From NCBI GenBank assembly GCA_905480305.1, contig CAJQPV010000049.1, forward strand, positions 1-11,822: a stretch of DNA of 11,822 nt. The letters are read 5' to 3'. Below are positions 6,862-11,822 of this stretch, piece after piece; positions within the stretch are counted from its first letter, which is position 1, and each line of letters opens with the position of its first letter. The notes under the pieces are model-generated. The model saw nothing but the letters and a program-made list of their open reading frames with translations. It was not told the origin of the DNA and did no database searches. This stretch comes from an uncultured Gammaproteobacteria bacterium (GTDB taxonomy: Bacteria; Pseudomonadota; Gammaproteobacteria; UBA9214). The translations under genes and the position numbers were made by a program.

Positions 6862-8012
6862 GTTCTGCCGCGCTACTAAATGAACTGCGCCTGGCGCAGG
6901 AACTGGTGATGGCTCTGCTTGAACCGATACAGGACGACAGCTACCGCCGGCAATACCATCCTGACCTAAGCCCGCTGGGCTGGCACCTTGGCCACTGCAC
7001 TTATACTGAATGTTACTGGCTGCAGGAAGTGGTACTCGGCGATAACCGTTTCACGGCGCCGGTAGCCGACATCTACACCGCCGGGGTAACGCCAAAGCCG
7101 GAACGTGGCGCCAGGCTGCCAGCACTTGATGTACTGATACAGTGGACGCTGGGTATGCAATCGCTGAATGCCGAAACACTGGAGACATCACCGGCAGCGC
7201 TGACTGATCACCCGCTGATGCAGGATGACTACCTGCTGCATTTTTTAATACAGCATTACAGCCAGCACTATGAAAACATGCTTGCAATACTTACACAGTG
7301 TGCACTGACCCCAGCCACAGCGGCTTTCGAAACCAGCCGCCCCATTAGATCCAGCCCGCTACGGCAGGACAGGATCAGCGTACCAGCGGGACACTACCGG
7401 GTCGGCGGCACAGCGCCCACTGCCTGTGACAACGAATTGCCTGCACAACAGGCCACGCTTGGGCCCTGTGAAATTGCACGCAACCCGGTCAGCAACAGCG
7501 AGTACCTTGCCTTCATGGAGGCCGGCGCTTATGAAGACGCCTCGCACTGGAACGAGGCCGGCTGGCAATGGCAACTGCAACAACAGGCCGGTGCCCCGGA
7601 ACACTGGCGGCAGGACAACGCCGGCAACTGGTACGGTATTGGCGTACGTGGCGCCTACGAACTTGATGGGGATGACGCGGTACACGGGATCTCGCACTAC
7701 GAGGCAACGGCTTTCGCCGCCTGGGCCGGTGGCCGTTTGCCACATGAGCACCAGTGGGAAGTCGCCTGCCGCCTGCAGTTTCTGCAACAAACCGGTCGCG
7801 TTTGGGAATGGTGTGAAAATCCGTTCTACCCCTACGCCGGCTTCAAGGCCTTTCCCTACGAAGGCTATTCAAAACCCTGGTTCGATAACCACCACTACAG
7901 CCTGCGTGGCGGCAGCCTGCATACACGTCCGGCGATCAAGCGTGTCAGCTTCAGAAACTTCCATACTCCCGAAAAACGGCATATCTTTGCCGGTCTGCGC
8001 CTTGCCTGGTAG
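6858..8012 (+). CDS. egtB: EgtB-like sulfoxide synthase (DinB plus FGE-sulfatase domains), compact form
   Basis: This 384-aa protein resembles EgtB, the non-haem iron enzyme that joins hercynine and gamma-glutamylcysteine with oxygen. The N-terminal DinB-type four-helix domain (about 8-150) keeps the iron ligands: His46 in WHLGH, and HYSQHYE (133-139), which fits the HX3HXE motif with His133 and His137. The C-terminal FGE-sulfatase (formylglycine-generating-enzyme-like) domain (about 173-384) shows NPVSNSEYLAFM, HYEATAFAAWAGGRLP (280-295) and GRVWEWCENPF (313-323), then LRGGS (349-353), FRNF (365-368) and FAGLRLA. Only about a dozen residues lie between QWE (299-301) and GRVWEW, where larger family members carry a longer insert. 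The start is GTG, overlapping egtC by 4 bp; a later Met18 would cut the first helix. The SenA selenoneine synthases are an alternative, but no SenB or SenC gene is nearby. EgtD is also missing from the window. Confidence 0.82.
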   Translation: MSSAALLNELRLAQELVMALLEPIQDDSYRRQYHPDLSPLGWHLGHCTYTECYWLQEVVLGDNRFTAPVADIYTAGVTPKPERGARLPALDVLIQWTLGMQSLNAETLETSPAALTDHPLMQDDYLLHFLIQHYSQHYENMLAILTQCALTPATAAFETSRPIRSSPLRQDRISVPAGHYRVGGTAPTACDNELPAQQATLGPCEIARNPVSNSEYLAFMEAGAYEDASHWNEAGWQWQLQQQAGAPEHWRQDNAGNWYGIGVRGAYELDGDDAVHGISHYEATAFAAWAGGRLPHEHQWEVACRLQFLQQTGRVWEWCENPFYPYAGFKAFPYEGYSKPWFDNHHYSLRGGSLHTRPAIKRVSFRNFHTPEKRHIFAGLRLAW

Positions 8013-8038
8013 GCACCGGTCAACCGCTGCAGCCTATG

Positions 8039-8044
8039 TATAAT
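8039..8044 (+). promoter_or_regulatory. Perfect TATAAT -10 box just before the protease start
   Basis: The consensus hexamer TATAAT ends six bases before the ATG at 8051, and TG precedes it directly. Transcription from it would begin at or near the start codon, giving a leaderless mRNA. No -35 box is seen at the right distance and the site lies in a tight gene run, so it may be chance. Confidence 0.25.
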
Positions 8045-8050
8045 GCCGGC

Positions 8051-8596
8051 ATGAGCGAACCGGAGAATAACGAAACGTCCGCCAGGGGACTCGGCAGGGG
8101 CATGGTGATTGCCGCCTGGGTGCTGCTGCTGATCATGCTGACACTGCTCTTCAACGACCGCCTCGACAGACAGAGAAACCCCAACCAGCAACTGGCCAGC
8201 AGCCACACAGAAGGCATCCCTGAAGTGCGCTTGCAGCGCAATCGTTTCGGGCACTACGTAGCAAGCGGCAGCATCAATGGACAAGCAGTGGAGTTCATGC
8301 TGGACACCGGCGCCAGTGATGTCTCCATTCCGGCGACACTTGCAGACCGCATCGGTCTGCAGCGCGGTCAGGCACAGAATTACCATACCGCCAATGGCAC
8401 TATTACCGCGTGGCAAACTACTGCCCGGGAAATACAGCTGGGCCCGCTGACGCTCGGACCAGTACGCGCCAGCATCAACCCGCACGACCACAGTAATGCA
8501 GTACTGCTCGGCATGAGCTTCCTGAAGCAACTGGATTTCAGTCAGCAGGGCAACATCCTGACACTTAAATACCCGACTGCAGAGAAGCAACCGTGA
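8051..8596 (+). CDS. Membrane-anchored retropepsin-like aspartic protease (clan AA)
   Basis: This 181-aa protein has one N-terminal membrane helix (about 17-35, rich in Leu, Ile and Met), a polar linker, and a single retropepsin-like domain. The catalytic motif is LDTGAS at 84-89, with Asp85, inside VEFMLDTGASDVSIP. The domain closes with a hydrophobic strand and LLGMSFLKQL (152-161), equivalent to the second psi loop. One DTG motif per chain means it should act as a dimer. It looks like the bacterial TIGR02281-type family, whose substrates are largely unknown. Basic residues flank the helix on both sides, so orientation is uncertain, though a periplasmic catalytic domain is likely. An in-frame ATG at 8036 would add five residues; neither start has a good ribosome site, and I prefer 8051. 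The TGA stop overlaps the GTG of the symporter gene by 4 bp. Confidence 0.87.
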   Translation: MSEPENNETSARGLGRGMVIAAWVLLLIMLTLLFNDRLDRQRNPNQQLASSHTEGIPEVRLQRNRFGHYVASGSINGQAVEFMLDTGASDVSIPATLADRIGLQRGQAQNYHTANGTITAWQTTAREIQLGPLTLGPVRASINPHDHSNAVLLGMSFLKQLDFSQQGNILTLKYPTAEKQP

Positions 8597-9966
8597 ATTT
8601 CCTGCAACAACTAACTGAATGGAGCGGCCAGCTATCCGGTCTCCTCTGGGGCAACATACTGACACTCGGCATTCTGCTGGGTACCGGCCTGTACCTGACC
8701 ATACGCATGGGACTGATCCAGGTACGTGGTTTTACCCATGCCACGGCATTAATCTCCGGAAAGTATGACCGCAAGGCTGACGGCGGCGAAGTAACGCATT
8801 TCCAGGCACTGGCCACTGCGCTGTCAGCCACCATCGGTACCGGCAACATTGCCGGCGTTGCCACGGCCATTACGCTGGGTGGTCCGGGCGCACTGTTCTG
8901 GATGTGGCTGACTGCGTTTTTTGGTATGGCCACCAAGTTTACTGAATGCACACTTGCAGTAAAGTTTCGTGAAATTTCTCCTGACGGAAAAGTTGCCGGC
9001 GGCCCGATGTACACCCTGCTGCACGGTTTGCAGATGAAGCGTACTGCTGCCCTGTTTGCCGTCTTCACACTGGTTGCCTCGTTTGGTATCGGCAACATGG
9101 TACAGGCCAACTCGGTCGTTGACGGCCTCGGTTATGTCTACCCGCTGGTGGATGAATACAACTGGGTGATTGGCTGCATACTATCGCTGCTGGTTGGCCT
9201 GGTAATTCTCGGTGGACTCAAGCGTATCGCCCATGTTGCCAGTGTCATTGTGCCTTTTATGGCGGCCGCCTATATCATTACCGCACTGATCATATTGTTC
9301 ATGCACGCCAGCGCCATCCCTGCCGCCTTCCTGACCATTTTCGACATGGCTCTGAATCCGTGGTCCGTGGGTGGCGCAGCCGTCGGAGAAGCCATCCGCT
9401 GGGGTGTCGCACGAGGCCTGTTTTCCAACGAGGCCGGCCTGGGTTCTGCGCCTATGGCACACGCCGCTGCACGCACCAACGAACCGGTGCGCGAAGGACT
9501 GGTTGCCATGCTGGGGCCCTTCATCGATACCATTATCATTTGCTCCATGACCGGCCTGGTCATCATTGCCACCGGTACCTGGCAGGAAGGCAGCGAGTCA
9601 CTGACCGGCGCGGCCCTGACCGCGCATGCCTTTAACGGCACACTCGGTCACACCGGCCAACTGGTCGTCGGTGTCAGCCTGGCACTGTTTGCCTATTCCA
9701 CCATCATCGCATGGTCGTACTATGGCGATCGATCCGCTTATTACCTGTTTGGTGAGCGTGCCGTACTGCCCTATCGGATCATATATACGCTACTGGTAAT
9801 CGTCGGCGCGGCTGTGCCATTGCAACTGGTATGGAATATTGCCGACATCACCAACATACTCATGGCGCTGCCCAACCTGCTGGGGCTGATACTGCTGGCG
9901 GGACTGGTGAACAAACTCAAGAAAGACTACATGTCCCGGTCACAAACCGGGGCCGGGCAAAACTGA
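8593..9966 (+). CDS. Sodium:alanine/glycine symporter, AGCS family
   Basis: This 457-aa inner-membrane protein imports small neutral amino acids, usually alanine or glycine, with sodium. About ten to eleven membrane helices are visible. Signature blocks of the AGCS (AlsT/DagA) family are THFQALATALSATIGTGNIAGV (68-89), followed by GGPGALFWMW (96-105), GMATKFTE (111-118), GGPMY (136-140) and GLFSNEAGLGSAPMAHAAA (275-293). The unwound segment IGTGNIAG and the NEAGLGSAPMAHA block are the classic family patterns. The length is normal and the gene is intact. The GTG start is chosen because it overlaps the protease stop (GTGA) and gives the expected short amphipathic N-terminus. An inverted repeat spans the stop codon. 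The exact amino acid carried cannot be told from sequence. Confidence 0.95.
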   Translation: MNFLQQLTEWSGQLSGLLWGNILTLGILLGTGLYLTIRMGLIQVRGFTHATALISGKYDRKADGGEVTHFQALATALSATIGTGNIAGVATAITLGGPGALFWMWLTAFFGMATKFTECTLAVKFREISPDGKVAGGPMYTLLHGLQMKRTAALFAVFTLVASFGIGNMVQANSVVDGLGYVYPLVDEYNWVIGCILSLLVGLVILGGLKRIAHVASVIVPFMAAAYIITALIILFMHASAIPAAFLTIFDMALNPWSVGGAAVGEAIRWGVARGLFSNEAGLGSAPMAHAAARTNEPVREGLVAMLGPFIDTIIICSMTGLVIIATGTWQEGSESLTGAALTAHAFNGTLGHTGQLVVGVSLALFAYSTIIAWSYYGDRSAYYLFGERAVLPYRIIYTLLVIVGAAVPLQLVWNIADITNILMALPNLLGLILLAGLVNKLKKDYMSRSQTGAGQN

Positions 9967-9972
9967 CCGGGA
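9934..9972 (+). repeat. Inverted repeat spanning the symporter stop codon
   Basis: TCCCGGTCA (9934-9942) is perfectly complementary to TGACCGGGA (9964-9972). The 21-base loop holds its own short CCGG/CCGG repeat. The stop codon TGA at 9964-9966 lies in the right arm. No T tract follows directly; an AT-rich stretch (10001-10019) starts about 30 bases later. It may mark a weak transcription end or an mRNA 3'-end stabiliser rather than a classical terminator. Confidence 0.5.
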
Positions 9973-10040
9973 AGCAGCCCGCCACAAACCGCACACAGCA
10001 ATGTTATTATTTTATTTTCTCAACTGACAGGAAGCCCGCC

Positions 10041-10391
10041 ATGACTGAAGTAACCACCGATTCCGGCCTGCGCTACACCGATATAACTACAGGCTCCGGA
10101 GATACCGCTACTGGCAGAGGACAAACTGCTATCGTGCATTACACCGGCTGGCTGGAAGACGAAACCAAGTTTGATTCCAGCCGTGACCGTGACGAGCCTT
10201 TCAGCTTCCCGATGGAATGCGGCTATGTCATCCCGGGCTGGGATGAAGGCGTCAAGGGCATGCAGGTGGGTGGAGTTCGACGCCTGCTGGTGCCTCCGGA
10301 ACTGGCCTATGGCGCTGCCGGTGCCGGTGGTGTTATCCCGCCGAATGCCACGCTGGTGTTCGAAATAGAACTGCTGGAACTGTCCGCCTGA
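10041..10391 (+). CDS. FKBP-type peptidyl-prolyl cis-trans isomerase
   Basis: This 116-aa single-domain protein catalyses cis-trans isomerisation of peptide bonds before proline and may act as a chaperone. It has no signal peptide and should be cytosolic. Residues equivalent to the human FKBP12 pocket are present with a constant offset of eight: Tyr34, Phe44, Asp45, Val63, Ile64, Trp67, Tyr90, Ile99 and Phe107. The His87 position of FKBP12 is Ala95 here. Motifs are VHYTGWL (32-38), KFDSS (43-47), VIPGWDEGVKGMQVGG (63-78) and PPELAYG (85-91). The start at 10041 is chosen because AGGAAG precedes it by a normal distance; an upstream in-frame ATG at 9831 would lie inside the symporter gene. nadC begins at the base after its stop. 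The 74-base gap before it holds AT-rich sequence that might contain a promoter. Confidence 0.95.
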   Translation: MTEVTTDSGLRYTDITTGSGDTATGRGQTAIVHYTGWLEDETKFDSSRDRDEPFSFPMECGYVIPGWDEGVKGMQVGGVRRLLVPPELAYGAAGAGGVIPPNATLVFEIELLELSA

Positions 10392-11237
10392 ATGTTACTG
10401 AATGTACTTGAAGAAGCCATGCTGCATGCGGTACGTGCGGCACTGGACGAAGACATCGGTAGCGGTGATATCACTGCTTCACTGATCCCGGAGGAGCAAA
10501 CGGCATCAGCCATTGTCATTTGCCGGCAACAGGCAGTGCTCTGCGGCCAGCCGTGGTTTGATGCCGTATTCGCTGAACTGGACAGTCGCATATCGGTGTG
10601 CTGGCAAGCACAGGATGGCGACAGCATCAAAAACAACCAGACACTGTGTAGCGTGACCGGCCCGGCACGATCAATCCTCAGCGGTGAACGCACCGCCCTG
10701 AACTTCCTGCAGACATTGTCCGCCACAGCCACGCTCGCCCATCGTTATGCAGATACCGTGGCAGACCTGCCGGTACGGATACTGGATACACGCAAGACCA
10801 TACCGGGCATGCGCCAGGCACAAAAATACGCCGTCCGTACCGGGGGCTGTGACAACCATCGCAGTGGTTTATATGACGGCATACTGATCAAGGAAAATCA
10901 TATTGCAGCCACCGGTTCTATCAACAATGCTGTCAGCGCTGCAAGAAACAGCCATGCAAACGTGATGATTGAAGTGGAAGTCGAAAATGAAGACCAGCTG
11001 CAGCAGGCGCTGGCCGCCGGCGCAGATCGACTGCTGCTGGACAACTTTGACACTGAGGCCCTGACGGCAGCGGTGCAGCGCGTTGCCGGGCGCGCAGAAC
11101 TTGAAGCCTCAGGCAATATCAGTCTTGAAAATCTGCGCGACACCGCCCGCACGGGCGTTGATTTTATCTCCATTGGCGCACTGACAAAAAACGTACAAGC
11201 AATTGATTTGTCAATGTTATTTACCAATTCCAACTAG
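10392..11237 (+). CDS. nadC: Nicotinate-nucleotide pyrophosphorylase (quinolinate phosphoribosyltransferase, carboxylating)
   Basis: This 281-aa cytosolic enzyme turns quinolinate and phosphoribosyl pyrophosphate into nicotinate mononucleotide, CO2 and pyrophosphate in de novo NAD synthesis. Family landmarks are LDEDIGSGDIT (18-28), GERTALNFLQ (98-107), LDTRKTIPGMR (131-141), the CDNHR block (153-157), ILIKENH (164-170), EVEVE (194-198), LLLDNF (214-219), EASGNI (238-243) and SIGALTK (260-266). Binding residues Arg100, Arg134, Lys135, His156, Arg157 and Lys167 are all kept. ATG 10392 directly follows the FKBP stop (TGA-ATG); an internal ATG at 10419 is a possible alternative, but the longer N-terminus fits relatives better. 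In many gammaproteobacteria nadC lies near type IV pilin genes, as it does here. Confidence 0.97.
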   Translation: MLLNVLEEAMLHAVRAALDEDIGSGDITASLIPEEQTASAIVICRQQAVLCGQPWFDAVFAELDSRISVCWQAQDGDSIKNNQTLCSVTGPARSILSGERTALNFLQTLSATATLAHRYADTVADLPVRILDTRKTIPGMRQAQKYAVRTGGCDNHRSGLYDGILIKENHIAATGSINNAVSAARNSHANVMIEVEVENEDQLQQALAAGADRLLLDNFDTEALTAAVQRVAGRAELEASGNISLENLRDTARTGVDFISIGALTKNVQAIDLSMLFTNSN

Positions 11238-11357
11238 ATAACGCGAATACTCTGCCGCGCAAGCTTCTGCAGGTCTTCAGCATCTGCGTACACCTGTCGA
11301 TAAATACCAGTGCAGCAACCTTTTAGCGGTTGCCGATTACTCTGACAGGCGAACTAT
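11238..11357 (+). other. Intergenic region between nadC and the pseudopilin gene
   Basis: This 120-bp stretch has no gene that I can see. A small hairpin, GCAACC (11315-11320) with GGTTGC (11328-11333), has a 7-base loop and no T tract, so it does not look like a terminator. AGG at about 11346-11348 is a weak ribosome site for the pseudopilin ATG. No convincing promoter was found by eye, although one is expected if the pilin genes are separately expressed. Confidence 0.4.
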
Positions 11358-11822
11358 ATGCATCGACGCAACAACTCACGCGGCTTCACCCTACCGGAAA
11401 TCCTCATCACCATGGGCATTGTCGCGATCGTGTTATCGACCGCGGTTCCCGGCATCGGCCACATGGTCAAGGACAACCGCCTGGCAACACAGCTCAACTC
11501 GATTGTCACCCACATCCACATGGCGCGTGCCGAGGCAGCTAAACGCGATGTGCGCGTTATCATCTGCAGATCCAATTCACCGAATGCCAGCAACCCTGTC
11601 TGTAGCGGTTCAGAAAAAGTCTGGACATCTGGTTATATTATCTTTGCCGATGACGGTAACTACAGCAACAATACCTACAATGCCGGCACCGACACATTGC
11701 TGTTCCGTGGCCAGCCAGCCACTACCGGCGTTAAGCTGAATACCAGCTGGAGCTGGAACAAAAACCTGGAATTCAACCCTGACGGCTCGACCAATGAAGG
11801 CGGCGCCATCGCTATCATGTCA
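11358..11822 (+). CDS. FimT/GspH-type pseudopilin (partial, C-terminus beyond window)
   Basis: This is a type IV pilus or type II secretion minor pilin; only the first 155 codons are in the window. The prepilin signal is clear: a short basic leader MHRRNNSRG with cleavage expected after Gly9, mature Phe10, and the conserved Glu14 (+5) in GFTLPE. A hydrophobic helix follows (about 12-34, ILITMGIVAIVLSTAVP). The globular part begins with IVTHIHMARAEAAKRDV (49-65), a pattern typical of GspH/FimT proteins, and has Cys70 and Cys82 that could form a disulfide. WNKNLEFNPDGSTNEGG (133-149) matches the usual family C-terminal region, so the gene should end soon after the window. It is probably the first gene of a minor-pilin cluster (fimT, pilV, pilW and others), which cannot be seen here. 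Confidence 0.9.
   Translation, partial: MHRRNNSRGFTLPEILITMGIVAIVLSTAVPGIGHMVKDNRLATQLNSIVTHIHMARAEAAKRDVRVIICRSNSPNASNPVCSGSEKVWTSGYIIFADDGNYSNNTYNAGTDTLLFRGQPATTGVKLNTSWSWNKNLEFNPDGSTNEGGAIAIMS

Noticed and set aside
6858..8012. Selenoneine synthase (SenA) assignment for the EgtB-like gene
   Set aside because: Some C-terminal motifs are similar, but the partner genes senB and senC are absent and an EgtC gene overlaps it, which favours an EgtB-type role. Kept only as an alternative.
7426..8043. 205-codon plus-strand frame inside egtB
   Set aside because: It is an out-of-frame reading of egtB, rich in Thr, Arg and Pro, with no family resemblance; egtB itself has intact motifs in its own frame.
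7895..8665. 256-codon open frame on the minus strand
   Set aside because: It is antisense to the end of egtB, the protease and the start of the symporter. No recognisable domain is seen in it.
11315..11333. Hairpin after nadC as a terminator
   Set aside because: The stem is only 6 bp with a 7-base loop, and no T tract follows.

Overview
The window looks like part of a Gammaproteobacterium chromosome. The gene types, the argD-argF pair, and nadC lying next to a type IV pilin-like gene all point that way, and base composition is moderate (mid-50s % GC by eye). I cannot place it to genus. No RNA gene, transposase, phage gene, CRISPR array or recombination site was seen. Coding density is high, no gene-free stretch exceeds 300 bases, and the genes are mostly chromosomal metabolism rather than an island.

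Left arm (1-3018, minus strand). Read in the direction of transcription it holds a hydantoinase B-type protein (hyuB), then a BON-domain lipoprotein, then the first 314 codons of an asparagine-synthase-like enzyme that runs off the left edge. The last matches the N-acetylglutaminylglutamine amidotransferase (AsnO) of osmoprotectant synthesis. The BON lipoprotein is tightly coupled to it: its stop codon forms part of the next gene's ribosome binding site. A 191-bp AT-rich divergent region separates this arm from the plus-strand genes.

Middle (3210-3895, plus). A 194-aa multi-helix membrane protein resembles only the membrane half of PuuD-type urate hydroxylase, with no cytochrome c domain. A strong intrinsic terminator closes this unit.

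Right arm (3978-11237, plus). Eight closely packed genes follow: argD, argF, egtC, egtB-like, a membrane-anchored retropepsin-like protease, an AGCS sodium/amino-acid symporter, an FKBP peptidyl-prolyl isomerase, and nadC. Several junctions overlap or touch: GTGA overlaps at egtC/egtB and protease/symporter, and TGA-ATG at FKBP/nadC. Parts of the run are therefore probably translated together. ArgD and ArgF give two steps of arginine synthesis. EgtC and the EgtB-like enzyme resemble the sulfur-insertion and glutamate-removal steps of ergothioneine synthesis, but the methyltransferase EgtD is not in the window. NadC makes nicotinate mononucleotide for NAD.

Right edge (11358-11822). The first 155 codons of a FimT/GspH-type pseudopilin start after a 120-bp gap, probably the first gene of a minor pilin cluster.

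No wholly new system is evident. The points most worth following are the EgtC/EgtB-like pair without EgtD (with a compact catalytic domain) inside an arginine gene run, the orphan hyuB divergent from a PuuD-like membrane protein, the BON lipoprotein coupled to osmoprotectant synthesis, the protease-symporter overlap, and the terminator-like hairpin just before argD.
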